From contig NZ_LMSK01000003.1 in assembly GCF_001428385.1 (NCBI RefSeq), positions 158,688-222,687 of the forward strand: a stretch of DNA of 64,000 nt, read 5' to 3'. The notes beneath the pieces are model-generated. The model did not search any database, was not told the origin of the DNA, and saw only the letters and a program-made list of their open reading frames with translations. Of the stretch, positions 10,765 to 19,960 are shown piece after piece. Within the stretch, counting starts at the first letter, position 1, and each line of letters begins with the position of its first letter. Origin of the DNA: Rhodanobacter sp. Soil772. Lineage in GTDB: Bacteria > Pseudomonadota > Gammaproteobacteria > Xanthomonadales > Rhodanobacteraceae. A program made the position numbers and the translations under genes.

Positions 10765-12732
10765 TTACTTCAGCTGCACCGTGTTGTTGCCACGGTCGAC
10801 GTCGGGTAGCGCATGCGTCGGATCGATACTGACGGACTTCGCCTTGCGCGTGCCGTCCACGTGCACGACGTAGCTGCGGTGTTGCTGCCAGGTTTCCCAC
10901 GGCACACGCACGTCCTGCTTGCTGCCGTCGTCGTAGGTCACTTCGAGGGTGGCGGGGAGAACGAGCTGGTCGAGGTTGGCGACGGTGACGTCGAGGCCCT
11001 TGCGGTAGTCGCCGTCGGTGTAGGCGGCTTTTTGCACGGCGATGTCGAATTGCCAGTTGTGTTGGAACCAGCCGCGCCAGAACCAGCCCAGGTCTTCGCC
11101 GGTGTCGCTTTCCATGAAGCGGAAGAAGTCCGACGGGCTCGGGTGCTTGTACGCCCAGGTGGCGATGTAGCGGCGGAACGCCGGGTCGAAGCGTTCCGGC
11201 CCGATGATCTGTTCGCGCAGCAGCACGAGGCCGAACGCGCCCTTGAAGTAGCTGATCGGGTGGCGGTACTTCTCCGGCGTCATGTCGGCGCCGTTGAGCA
11301 GGGCGGGTGCGGCGGGATCGGCCAGCACGGCGGCGATCTCGTCGGCCGGGTTGCCGCCGCCGGGCGCGTATTCGCTGTCGCGCTTGGGCGCGTATTCGCC
11401 GTGGTTGAAGGCGTCGTCTTCGTAGACGTCGATGAAGGTGTTGAAGCCCTCGTCCATCCACGCGTCGCGGCGCTCGTTGCTGCCCACGATCATCGGGAAC
11501 CAGCTGTGGCCGATCTCGTGCGCGATCACCATGTGCAGCTTGCTGCCCTTGGCCAGTTTGTGGTCGAAGGTGATGCCCGGGTATTCCATGCCGCCAGCGG
11601 TGCCGGCCTCGTTGATCGCCACCGGCCACGGGTAGGGATACCACTGCTTCGAGAAGTGTTCGGTGGAAGCCTTGAGGTATTCGGTGGCGCGGCCCCAGGC
11701 GGCGTTGCCGCCGCTTTCGGCGGGATAGACCGACATCGCCAGCGCGGTCTTGCCCTCGGGCAGGTTGATCCGCGCGGCGTCCCACACGAACGCCTTCGAG
11801 GCGCCAAACGCCACGTCGCGGGTGTTCTGCATGCGGAAGTGCCAGGTCAGCGTGCCGCTCTGTTTTGGACGGCTGGACGGCTGGGTGACTTCTTCCGGCG
11901 TGCGGATCATCACCGTGGCGTCGCTGTGGCGGGCCTGCTCCAGCCGCTGCCGTTCGGTCTTCGTCAGCACCTCGTCGGGGTTCACCAGCTCGCCGGAGCC
12001 GGCCACGACCATGTCCCACGGCACGGTGATCGCGTAGTCGAAGTCGCCGTATTCCAGGTAGAACTCGCTATTGAGGTAGGGCGCGGTGTCCCACCCGCGC
12101 AGGTCGTCGTACACGGCCATGCGCGGGTACCACTGCGCGATCTCGAAGATCTCGCCGTTCTTGCTGGGATTGACGTCGGTGCGCCCGCCGAATTCGCCGG
12201 GCACGGTGTAGCTCCACGCGATGTGCAGGCGCAGGCTGCCGCCGTTGCCCTTCAGCGCCGCGGGCAGTTGCACCTGCATGCGCGTGTCGGAAACCAGCCA
12301 TTTCACTGGCTGCCTGCGACCGTGCGCGTCGTCCACTTCGACCGAGGCAATCTGGTAGCCGTCGGTGAACTCGGTGGGGAACTTGCTGGTGAACGCGCCG
12401 CGGGCGTCGTGGCGATAGCGGTTCTGGTCCAGCTGCAGCCACAGCACGTCGAGCGCGTCGGGGCTGTGGTTGGTGTAGCTGATCACCTCGCTGCCGCGCA
12501 GCTGCCGCGTGGCCGGATCGAGCGTGGCGGTGATCGTGTAGTCGGCGCGGTTCTGCCAGAACAGCGGGCCGGGCTTGCCGCTGGCCGAGCGATAGGCGGT
12601 GGCCGGCTGCGGGTAGCTGTACGGGGCGAAGGTCTGCAGCGGGTCGAAGCGCGCCGTGGCGCCGTCGGCGGCGAACGCAGGCGCGGCCAGCAGGGTGGCG
12701 GCCGTGATGGCGAGGGAAATCGCTAACTTCAT
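10765..12732 (-). CDS. Secreted M1-family zinc metallopeptidase (aminopeptidase N-like)
   Basis: The 655-residue product has a signal peptide (MKLAISLAITAATLLAAPAF) and an M1/gluzincin catalytic domain. The zinc motif HEIGH lies near residue 407, with the third zinc ligand Glu in WMDEGF about 20 residues later. M1 enzymes remove N-terminal residues from peptides; signal-peptided members act in the periplasm or outside the cell. The start was set at the ATG that begins the signal peptide, because the open frame upstream overlaps the isomerase gene and is a shadow. It follows the AGE isomerase by 29 bases and probably ends the mannose operon, suggesting use of glycopeptides. The GAMEN-like exopeptidase signature is seen only weakly (INEAGTAGGMEYPGI). 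Confidence 0.92.
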   Translation of the reverse strand: MKLAISLAITAATLLAAPAFAADGATARFDPLQTFAPYSYPQPATAYRSASGKPGPLFWQNRADYTITATLDPATRQLRGSEVISYTNHSPDALDVLWLQLDQNRYRHDARGAFTSKFPTEFTDGYQIASVEVDDAHGRRQPVKWLVSDTRMQVQLPAALKGNGGSLRLHIAWSYTVPGEFGGRTDVNPSKNGEIFEIAQWYPRMAVYDDLRGWDTAPYLNSEFYLEYGDFDYAITVPWDMVVAGSGELVNPDEVLTKTERQRLEQARHSDATVMIRTPEEVTQPSSRPKQSGTLTWHFRMQNTRDVAFGASKAFVWDAARINLPEGKTALAMSVYPAESGGNAAWGRATEYLKASTEHFSKQWYPYPWPVAINEAGTAGGMEYPGITFDHKLAKGSKLHMVIAHEIGHSWFPMIVGSNERRDAWMDEGFNTFIDVYEDDAFNHGEYAPKRDSEYAPGGGNPADEIAAVLADPAAPALLNGADMTPEKYRHPISYFKGAFGLVLLREQIIGPERFDPAFRRYIATWAYKHPSPSDFFRFMESDTGEDLGWFWRGWFQHNWQFDIAVQKAAYTDGDYRKGLDVTVANLDQLVLPATLEVTYDDGSKQDVRVPWETWQQHRSYVVHVDGTRKAKSVSIDPTHALPDVDRGNNTVQLK

Positions 12733-12761
12733 CGTGCAGTGCCTTGAGGGAGAGTGGTGGA

Positions 12762-13988
12762 TCACGGCTGGCCGCCGGCGCGCAACAGCGCCAGCACTTC
12801 GTGGCAGGCGCCCATGGTGTGGTAGTCGGTCTTGCCGGCCGGGCTTTTCTCGTCGTCGTACTTGCGGTTGTCGCGGGTGAGGATGCGGTACCAGGCGCCG
12901 TAACGGTGGTCGACGAAATGCTGCCACGCGTACGCCCACAACTTCCCGTACCAATCGTCATAGGCGGGCTCGCCGGTGCGCGCGTGCAACCGTGCGGCGG
13001 CGGCCAGCGATTCGGCCTGCACCCAGAAGTACTTGTCGTCATCGCAGACGCTGCCGTCGGGCGCGAAGCCGTAGCAGATGCCGCCGTACTCGCTGTCCCA
13101 GGCGCGCGCCAGCGCGGTGTCGAACAGCTGCCGCGCGGTGGGCAGCAGCCAGTCCTCGTCGTAGCCGCGTGCGCGCAGCAGCGGCTCCATGATCAGCAGC
13201 AGCTTGGCCCACTCGGTCTGGTGGCCGGGCTGGAAGCCCCACGGGCGGAACAGGTGCTTAGGATCGTCGCGGTGGTAGTTCCAGTCGATGGCCCAGTCGC
13301 GGTCGTAGTGCTCCCATACCAGCCCGCCGGCCAGCGCGGCTTGGCGGCGGGTCATGTGGTCGGCGAGGGTGTACGCGCGGTCGAGATAGCGCGGCTCGCT
13401 GCTGGCCTGGTAGGCGGCCAGCATCGCCTCGCACATGTGCATGTTGGCGTTCTGGCCGCGGTAGTCGCTGAAGTGCCAGTTCGCATCGGCCTCGTCGCGG
13501 TACAGGCCGGCGTCGGCGTCCCAGTAGTGCTGTTCCAGCAGGTGCCAGGTTTCGTCCATCCACGCGGCGGCTTCGCCGATGCCGGCCTTGCGCGCGCTGG
13601 CATAGGCGAGCAGCACGAAGGCCACGCCGTAGGCATGGTTGGTGCGGTCTTCCGGCTGCTCGTCGCGGATCGTCCAGGCGTAGCCGCCGGTGTACGGGTC
13701 GCGATGCACTTCGCGCAGGTAGCGCAGGCCATGGCGGGCCGCTTCGAGGTATTCACTGCTGGAAGCCGCGGCGTTGTCGAACTCGATCGCCGCCATCGCG
13801 TAGTTGAAGACGAAGCGGGTACTGCTGACCAGGTGCCGGTGGGTGCGGTCGTAGATCGTGCCGTCGTCGCGGAAGTAGTGGAAGAAGCCGCCTTCCGGGT
13901 CGATCGCGCGCGGGTGGTAGAACGCCATCGTCTGCGCGATGTGCTCGCGCAGGAAATCGGCGGAGCGGAAGTCGGGAGTGGCGTTCAT
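12762..13988 (-). CDS. AGE-family epimerase/isomerase, probable D-mannose isomerase
   Basis: The 408-residue protein belongs to the N-acylglucosamine 2-epimerase superfamily, an alpha/alpha barrel using His acid/base residues. Family-typical segments are THRHLVSSTRFVFNYAMA, NANMHMCEAMLAAY, RPWGFQPGHQTEWAKLL and the C-terminal YHTMGACHEVLALL. Members include N-acylglucosamine epimerases, cellobiose epimerases and mannose isomerases. The neighbours (fructokinase-like kinase, hexose transporter, GH92 mannosidase) favour conversion of mannose to fructose; this is inference. Its ATG overlaps the kinase stop (ATGA), and a GGAG ribosome site lies within the end of the kinase gene. Confidence 0.88.
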   Translation of the reverse strand: MNATPDFRSADFLREHIAQTMAFYHPRAIDPEGGFFHYFRDDGTIYDRTHRHLVSSTRFVFNYAMAAIEFDNAAASSSEYLEAARHGLRYLREVHRDPYTGGYAWTIRDEQPEDRTNHAYGVAFVLLAYASARKAGIGEAAAWMDETWHLLEQHYWDADAGLYRDEADANWHFSDYRGQNANMHMCEAMLAAYQASSEPRYLDRAYTLADHMTRRQAALAGGLVWEHYDRDWAIDWNYHRDDPKHLFRPWGFQPGHQTEWAKLLLIMEPLLRARGYDEDWLLPTARQLFDTALARAWDSEYGGICYGFAPDGSVCDDDKYFWVQAESLAAAARLHARTGEPAYDDWYGKLWAYAWQHFVDHRYGAWYRILTRDNRKYDDEKSPAGKTDYHTMGACHEVLALLRAGGQP

Positions 13989-14965
13989 GCCTGTTGCTCC
14001 ATGAAGGCCAGCACCTCGTCGCCGCGCGGCATCGCGGCGAACGAGCCCTGGCGGGTAACGGTGAGGGCGCCGCAGGCGGCGGCGAAGCGCAGCATCGCGT
14101 GCAGGCGCGGCAGTTCGGTGACCAGCCGGTCGAGCCGTTCGGCGCCGGCGTCGAGGTCGGCCAGGCAGCACAGCAGGCCGCCCATGAAGGCATCGCCGGC
14201 GGCGGTGGAGTCGACCACGGCGACCGCGTAACCGGGCAGCTCGCCTTCGGCGTCGGGGTGGAACCAGCGCAGCGGCCTGGCGCCGTCGGTCACCACCATC
14301 AGCCGGGTGCGGCCCAGCCACAGGCGGTCCAGCGCAGCCTGCTCGCCGTCCGGCGCCAGCCAGGCGAATTCCTCGGCGCTCAGCTTCACCACGTCGGCCA
14401 GGTGCAATGCCGGCCACAGCAGCGGGTGCGGATCGACATCGGCCGGCCACAGCGCGGGGCGCAGGTTGAGGTCGAAGCTGACCAGCGCACCGACGCCGTG
14501 CGCGCGCTGCATGCCTTCGCGGGTGGTGGCGGCGAGCGTCGGGTCGGTCATGCTGTTCGAGCAGACGTGGAACACGGCGACGTCGCAGAAGGTGTCGGCG
14601 CGGAAGTCGGCCGGCTGGAACAGCAGGTCGGCGGTGTTGTCGCGGTAGAAGCTGAAGCTGCGTTCGCCGTGTGCATCCAGGGTGACGAAGGCCAGCGCAC
14701 TGTTTGCCGTATCGGTGCGCACGACGTCGGCGGTGCCGACGCCGGCCTGCTGCAGGCTGTCGAGCAGGAAGTCGCCGAAGCGGTCGCGCGCGAGCATGCC
14801 GGCGAAGCGCGCGTGTCCGCCGAGCCGCGCGGCGGCGACCGCCACGTTGGCCGGCGCGCCGCCGGCGAACGGCGTGAAGCGCGCAGCGAAGCCGCGCGCG
14901 TCGAGGCCGTCGGCGTGCAGGTCGATCAGTGCCTCGCCGAAGCACAGGATGGGTCGCATGGCCAT
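13985..14965 (-). CDS. PfkB-family sugar kinase, probable fructokinase
   Basis: The 326-residue protein starts MAMRPILCFGEALIDLHADG and shows the PfkB signatures: GGAPANVAVAAARLGG near residue 40 and the catalytic anion-hole segment DSTAAGDAFMGGLL with its Asp base near the C-terminus. PfkB fructokinases convert fructose to fructose 6-phosphate with ATP. Placed between a hexose transporter and a probable mannose isomerase, fructokinase activity is the best reading. It follows the transporter stop by two bases and overlaps the isomerase start, so translation is coupled on both sides. An internal ATG two codons downstream is an alternative start. Confidence 0.9.
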   Translation of the reverse strand: MAMRPILCFGEALIDLHADGLDARGFAARFTPFAGGAPANVAVAAARLGGHARFAGMLARDRFGDFLLDSLQQAGVGTADVVRTDTANSALAFVTLDAHGERSFSFYRDNTADLLFQPADFRADTFCDVAVFHVCSNSMTDPTLAATTREGMQRAHGVGALVSFDLNLRPALWPADVDPHPLLWPALHLADVVKLSAEEFAWLAPDGEQAALDRLWLGRTRLMVVTDGARPLRWFHPDAEGELPGYAVAVVDSTAAGDAFMGGLLCCLADLDAGAERLDRLVTELPRLHAMLRFAAACGALTVTRQGSFAAMPRGDEVLAFMEQQA

Positions 14966-14967
14966 CG

Positions 14968-16296
14968 TCAATGATTTTCGTCGGTGGCCGGCGGCGGGGT
15001 GCTGCGGATCTTCGAGCCGCTGACGCCGTAGAACACGATGTACAGGTAGCACAGCAGCGGCAGGAAGAACGCGTGCTGCAGGCCGATGTGATCGGCGAAC
15101 ACACCCTGCACGTAGGGAATGATCGCGCCGCCCACGATCGCCATGATCAGCAGACTGGACGCCTTGCTGGTCATCGGCCCCAGCCGCTCGATGCCGAGCG
15201 CGAAGATGGTCGGGAACATGATCGAGTTGAACAGGCCGATCGCGATGATGCTGTACATCGCCACGTTGCCGCTGCTCAGCATGGTGGTCAGCACCAGCAG
15301 CGCGTTGATCGCGGCGAACAGGGCAAGCAGCTTGCGCGGCGAGAACTTCGCCATCAGCGCCGAACCGACGAAGCGGCCGACCATCGCGCCGCCCCAATAC
15401 CACGATACGTAGTGCGCGGCCTGCTGCTCGCTGATGTGGCCGATCTCCGGCATCGACAGGTAGTTGACCATGAAGCTGCCGATCGACACTTCCGCGCCGA
15501 CGTAGAAGAAGATGCCGAGCACGCCGAACAGCACGTGCGGATGGCGCAGCACCTCGACGAAGCCGTGGCGGTCGTGGTCGCCCCTGTCGGTGGCCTCGGT
15601 CAGCGCCGGCAGGCGGAACAGCCACACGAAGATCGCCAGCAGGAACAGCACCACGGCCAGCCCGATGTACGGGAACTGCACCGCCTGCGCCTGCTGGGTG
15701 TCGTAGAGCAGGCGCTGCGCCGGTTCCAGCGCGGTCAGTTCGGCCGGGCTCTTCACCACGTTGGACAGGATCAGCAGGCCGCCGAACAGCGGCGCCAGCG
15801 TGGTGCCCAGCGAATTCAGCGCCTGCGCCAGGGTCAGCCGGCTGGAACTGGTTTTTTCCGGACCCAGCAGCGCCACGTACGGGTTGGCCGCCACCTGCAG
15901 CACGGTGATGCCGGTGGCCAGCACGAACAGCGCGCCGAGGAACGCCGGGTACAGGTGCAAGCTGGCCGCCGGCCAGAAGCCGAGTGCGCCGACACCGGCG
16001 ATCGCCAGCCCGGCCACGATGCCCTTCTTGTAGCCAAGCGCGGCGATCAGCCGGCCGGCCGGCATCGCCATCAGGAAGTACGCGCCGAAGAAGGTGAACT
16101 GCACCAGGATCGCCTGGGCGTAGTTGAGCTGGAAGATCGACTTCAGGTGCGGGATCAGGATGTCGTTGAGGCAGGTCAGGAAGCCCCACATGAAGAAGAT
16201 GGTGGTGAGCACGCCCATCGCCATCGGGTAGTCGGTATAGCGCTCGCCATGTGCGGGCGAGTCGGGCGTCGGTGACGGAACTTGGGCGAAGGCCAT
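14968..16296 (-). CDS. Sugar MFS transporter of the FHS (fucose/glucose-galactose permease) type
   Basis: The 442-residue protein has about 12 membrane helices and FHS-family features: FMWGFLTCLNDILIPHLK in helix 1, FFGAYFLMAMPAGRLIAALG, QVAANPYVALLGPEKTSSSR in the first half, and NSIMFPTIFALGIERLG in the second. Family members are proton-coupled importers of fucose, glucose, galactose or mannose. It heads the transporter-kinase-isomerase run and has a good ribosome site (GGGGAAT before the ATG). Mannose import is inferred from context. Confidence 0.92.
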   Translation of the reverse strand: MAFAQVPSPTPDSPAHGERYTDYPMAMGVLTTIFFMWGFLTCLNDILIPHLKSIFQLNYAQAILVQFTFFGAYFLMAMPAGRLIAALGYKKGIVAGLAIAGVGALGFWPAASLHLYPAFLGALFVLATGITVLQVAANPYVALLGPEKTSSSRLTLAQALNSLGTTLAPLFGGLLILSNVVKSPAELTALEPAQRLLYDTQQAQAVQFPYIGLAVVLFLLAIFVWLFRLPALTEATDRGDHDRHGFVEVLRHPHVLFGVLGIFFYVGAEVSIGSFMVNYLSMPEIGHISEQQAAHYVSWYWGGAMVGRFVGSALMAKFSPRKLLALFAAINALLVLTTMLSSGNVAMYSIIAIGLFNSIMFPTIFALGIERLGPMTSKASSLLIMAIVGGAIIPYVQGVFADHIGLQHAFFLPLLCYLYIVFYGVSGSKIRSTPPPATDENH

Positions 16297-16323
16297 GTGG
16301 ATTCCCCGGAAAGTGTGGTGTGG

Positions 16324-17376
16324 TCAGGCGGTGAGTGGTGGGCAGCTGCTTTCGCGAACGATCAGTTGTACCGGTGCCACGGTCTGGTGGCTGGCGGCCT
16401 GCGGTTGCTGCAGGCGCTGCAGTACCAGTTGTGCCGCCTGCTGGCCGCGCTCGCGCGGCGCAACCGACAAGGTGGTCAGCGGCGGCGTGCCGAGCGCCGC
16501 TTCGGCGATGTCGTCGAAGCCGGTCAGCGCGAAGTCCCGGCCGGGGTGCAACCCGCGCTGGTTGAGGCCGAGCACCAGGCCCAGCGCGACCGCGTCGTTG
16601 TAGCAGACCGCCGCGGTCGGGGCGAGTGCGCCGGCGAACAGGGCGGGCGCGTGGTGGGCGGCATCCAGTCGGGTCGGTGCGCATTCGATACGCCAGTACG
16701 GTTCGGTGCGCAGCCCGGCCGTGTGCATCGCCTCGACGTAACCGGCGTGGCGCTGCCGGCACGAGCTGGAATCGTGATGGCCGCCGAAGAACGCGATGTG
16801 CCGGTGGCCGCGGGCGATCAGGTGTTCAGTAGCCAGGCGGGCGCCATGCTGGTTGTCCAGCATCAGCTGGTCCCAGTGCGCGAATTCGGGCAGCGCGCCG
16901 CCCAGCTCGCGGTTGAACAGCAGCAGCGGCACGCGCCGACCGACCACGGCCAGCACGTCGTGCGCCTTGCTGTGTTCGGCCGGCGACAGGATGATCCCGG
17001 CCGGGCCGTGTTCCAGTAGCGAGCCGAGCACCGCCTGCTCGCGTGCGGGCGACTCGCCGGTGCAGCCGAGCAGGGTGACGAAGCCGGCGGCGGCCAGCGT
17101 CTCGTCCACGCCGGCGGCGAACTCGGCGAAGAACGGATTGGCCAGGTCGTTCAGCACCAGTGCGATGCTGGTCGAGGTGCGCCGGCGCAGGTTCGCCGCG
17201 GCGCGGTTGTAGACGTAACCCTGCCGGCGCAGTTCCTCCTCGACCCGGACGCGGGTGAGCTTGTTCACCAGCGGACTGTCGCGCAGCACCAGCGACACCG
17301 TGGCGCGCGACACGCCGCAGCCCGCGGCGATGTCGTTCAAGGTCACCTTGCGCCCGATCGGAGTTTGACTCGGCAT
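16324..17376 (-). CDS. LacI-family regulator of the mannose/mannoside locus
   Basis: The 350-residue protein has an N-terminal LacI helix-turn-helix (VTLNDIAAGCGVSRATVSLV) with hinge helix (YNRAAANLRR) and a periplasmic-binding-protein-like sugar-sensing domain from about residue 65. It lies 27 bases upstream of the transporter gene on the same strand and is divergent from the GH92 gene. Two similar 14-bp dyads with central CG lie before its own start and before GH92, so it probably represses both directions. The inducer, plausibly mannose or a mannoside, is inferred. Confidence 0.93.
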   Translation of the reverse strand: MPSQTPIGRKVTLNDIAAGCGVSRATVSLVLRDSPLVNKLTRVRVEEELRRQGYVYNRAAANLRRRTSTSIALVLNDLANPFFAEFAAGVDETLAAAGFVTLLGCTGESPAREQAVLGSLLEHGPAGIILSPAEHSKAHDVLAVVGRRVPLLLFNRELGGALPEFAHWDQLMLDNQHGARLATEHLIARGHRHIAFFGGHHDSSSCRQRHAGYVEAMHTAGLRTEPYWRIECAPTRLDAAHHAPALFAGALAPTAAVCYNDAVALGLVLGLNQRGLHPGRDFALTGFDDIAEAALGTPPLTTLSVAPRERGQQAAQLVLQRLQQPQAASHQTVAPVQLIVRESSCPPLTA

Positions 17377-17390
17377 GCAGTTTCACCGGA

Positions 17391-17404
17391 TTAGAACGAT
17401 CCAA
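17391..17404. promoter_or_regulatory. LacI-type operator candidate, copy 1
   Basis: TTAGAACGATCCAA is an imperfect dyad with the central CG usual for LacI-family sites, 15 bases upstream of the LacI start codon. Its reverse complement TTGGATCGTTCTAA agrees with copy 2 at 11 of 14 positions. Repression by the adjacent LacI protein is inferred. Confidence 0.55.
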
Positions 17405-17479
17405 ATGTAACTTATCGCTGCCGTTGCGCACGTCGCGGCGCAGCATGCCTTGACCGGCAGCGAGTGTTAGCGTGCCGCT

Positions 17480-17493
17480 TTGAATCGTTCCAG
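17480..17493. promoter_or_regulatory. LacI-type operator candidate, copy 2
   Basis: TTGAATCGTTCCAG lies 16 bases upstream of the GH92 start, overlapping the position of its ribosome site. It shares the TTGxATCGTTCyA core with the reverse complement of copy 1 and has central CG. The two copies are 89 bases apart, a distance that would permit looping. Confidence 0.55.
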
Positions 17494-17508
17494 CAAACGA
17501 GATCGACG

Positions 17509-19848
17509 ATGACCATCCGGCTGCATGGCGTACTCCCCTGTCTGCTCGGTGCCGCGGTCGGCATCGCGGCGATGACACCTGTCGCCGCGCGTGCCGACGG
17601 CCACGCTGCGGCGGTCGACCCGCGCATCGGCAGCGGCGGCGACGGCCACACCCTTCCCGGCGCCACCGTGCCGTTTGGGATGATCCAGCTGTCGCCGGAC
17701 ACCGCGATGCCGGACTTCAAGCACGCCTACAAGTGGGCTGCCGGCTACCAGTACGGCGACAGCAGCATCCTGGGTTTTTCGCACACGCACTTCTCCGGCT
17801 CCGGCCATTCGGACCTGGGCGACGTACTGGTGATGCCGATTGCCGGCGACGTGCGGCTGGAGCCGGGCGACCCGACCAGGCCGGGCAGCGGCTACCGCTC
17901 GCGCTTCTCGCACGCCAGTGAAGTAGCGCAGGCCGGCTACTACGCGGTGACACTGAGCGACTACGGCGTGCGCGCCGAACTCACCGCCGGGCGGCGGATC
18001 GGCTGGCACCGCTACACCTTCCCGGCCGGCAAGCCGGCGCACGTGTTGCTGGACCTGCGCCCGAGCATCTACGACTACGCCGGCAAGGTGCTGTGGTCGA
18101 GCCTGCGCGTGCGCGGCGACGGCACCGTCACCGGTTGCCGCACCACCCGCGGCTGGGCGCCGGGGCGCGAGCTGTGCTTTGCCATGCGTTTCTCGCAGCC
18201 GATGACTTCGCGCGAGCTGCTCAATCGCGAGGCCGACATCGCCTACAAGGGGTTCAAGGGGCCGGGCAACCAGGCCGAGGATCGCGATGCGCAGGACGGC
18301 CGCGCACTGGTCGGCGTGTTCGACTTCGGCAAGCTGAAGAAGCCGCTGGAGGTGAAGGTGGCGATCTCGCCGGTGAGCGAGGCGAATGCGCTCGCCAACC
18401 TGGACAAGGATGGCGCGGGCTGGGATTTCGACGCGCGCCGCGCCGAGGCGAAAGCCGCCTGGGATGAGGCGCTGGCGGTGGTCGACATCGACGCGCCGAA
18501 GACCGCGAAGACACAGTTCTACACCGCGCTCTACCACGCCATGCTGTCGCCCACGCTGAGCATGGACGTCAACGGCGAGTACCGCGGGCCCGACCACGCG
18601 GTGCATCGCGCCGATGGCTTCGAGTTCCACTCGACCTGGTCGCTGTGGGACGTCTACCGTGCGCAGCAGCCGTTGATGGTGTTGCTGAATCCCGCGCGCA
18701 GCACCGATTTCATCCGCTCGCTGATCGCCGCGCGCGAGGCCAGCCCGTTCGGCATCCTGCCGGTGTGGGCGTACCAGGGGCTGGAGACCTGGTGCATGAT
18801 CGGCTACCACGCAGTGCCGGTGATCGCCGACGCGTACATCAAGGGCGTGCGTGGCTTCGACGCGGACAAGGCGTTGGCGGCGATGGTGGCCAGCGCCACC
18901 TACGCGCCGTACGGTGACCTCGCCGACTACATGAAGCTCGGCTACGTGCCGATCGACAAGGAACCCGAAGGCGCCTCGAAGACGCTGGAATACGCCTACG
19001 ACGACTGGTCGCTGGCGCAGATGGCGAAGGCGATGGGCAAGACCGACGTCGCCGCCACGTTCGCCAAGCGGGCGGCGAACTGGCGTCATGCATGGGATCC
19101 GAAAACCGGTTTCATGCGCGCGCGGCTGAGCGACGGCACGTTCCGCGAGCCGTTCGACCCGACCGCCGCCGGCTACGGCAGCGACTTCACCGAAGGCAAC
19201 GCATGGCAGTACTCGTGGTACGTGCCGCAGGACGTGGCCGGGTTGATCGGCGCGATGGGCGGCGATGCGAAGTTTGTCGCGAAACTCGATGCCTTGTTCG
19301 ACGCGAAGGTCGACCCCTCGCACTTCAAGCACGTCGAGGACATCACCGGGCTGATCGGCTGGTACGCGCACGGCAACGAGCCCAGCCATCACATCGCCTA
19401 TCTCTACGACTACGCCGGCGCGCCGTGGAAGACGCAAGCCAGGCTGAAGCAGATCATGGACAGCCAGTACGCACCGCGCCCCGACGGCCTGAGCGGCAAC
19501 GACGACCTCGGCCAGATGTCGGCCTGGTACGTGTTCACCGCGCTGGGCTTCTACCCGGTGACGCCGGGCAGCGACGAGTACGCGATCGGCCGGCCGTTCG
19601 TGTCGCGCGCCGCGATCCATGTGGGCAGCGGCCGCACGTTCACGGTCACTGCATCGCCGCTGGATGATGCGCATCCGTACGTCGGTGCGGTGACGCTCAA
19701 CGGCAAGCCGCTCGATCGCACGTACCTGCGCCACGGCGAGATCGTGGCCGGCGGCGAGTTGCACTTCACCATGCAGGCCGGGCCGAATCGCGAATGGGGC
19801 CGCGCGGCGACAGCCCGGCCGGCGGCGATGAGTCGCTACGATGAATAA
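17509..19848 (+). CDS. Secreted GH92-family alpha-mannosidase
   Basis: GH92 enzymes are calcium-dependent exo-alpha-mannosidases (often alpha-1,2) acting on N-glycans and mannans. The 779-residue product has a signal peptide (LPCLLGAAVGIAAMTPVAAR) and the family hallmarks: HTLPGATVPFGMIQLSPDT, GFSHTHFSGSGHSDLGD, GNEPSHHIAYLYDYAG with a Glu in the expected acid position, and GQMSAWYVFTALGFYPVTPG. The chosen ATG gives the signal peptide directly; an upstream in-frame start would add 15 unlikely residues. It is divergent from the LacI regulator and its mannose operon. The exact linkage specificity cannot be read from sequence. Confidence 0.93.
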   Translation: MTIRLHGVLPCLLGAAVGIAAMTPVAARADGHAAAVDPRIGSGGDGHTLPGATVPFGMIQLSPDTAMPDFKHAYKWAAGYQYGDSSILGFSHTHFSGSGHSDLGDVLVMPIAGDVRLEPGDPTRPGSGYRSRFSHASEVAQAGYYAVTLSDYGVRAELTAGRRIGWHRYTFPAGKPAHVLLDLRPSIYDYAGKVLWSSLRVRGDGTVTGCRTTRGWAPGRELCFAMRFSQPMTSRELLNREADIAYKGFKGPGNQAEDRDAQDGRALVGVFDFGKLKKPLEVKVAISPVSEANALANLDKDGAGWDFDARRAEAKAAWDEALAVVDIDAPKTAKTQFYTALYHAMLSPTLSMDVNGEYRGPDHAVHRADGFEFHSTWSLWDVYRAQQPLMVLLNPARSTDFIRSLIAAREASPFGILPVWAYQGLETWCMIGYHAVPVIADAYIKGVRGFDADKALAAMVASATYAPYGDLADYMKLGYVPIDKEPEGASKTLEYAYDDWSLAQMAKAMGKTDVAATFAKRAANWRHAWDPKTGFMRARLSDGTFREPFDPTAAGYGSDFTEGNAWQYSWYVPQDVAGLIGAMGGDAKFVAKLDALFDAKVDPSHFKHVEDITGLIGWYAHGNEPSHHIAYLYDYAGAPWKTQARLKQIMDSQYAPRPDGLSGNDDLGQMSAWYVFTALGFYPVTPGSDEYAIGRPFVSRAAIHVGSGRTFTVTASPLDDAHPYVGAVTLNGKPLDRTYLRHGEIVAGGELHFTMQAGPNREWGRAATARPAAMSRYDE

Positions 19849-19960
19849 GTCGCGCCCGCGTGGCTTGGGTGAGGCATGGATGAAACATGCCAGAATGCGG
19901 CAGGAACCCTTTGACCGTAGGTCGGCCGATGCAGCGGGCGGGATGAAAACCAGGGGAGTC

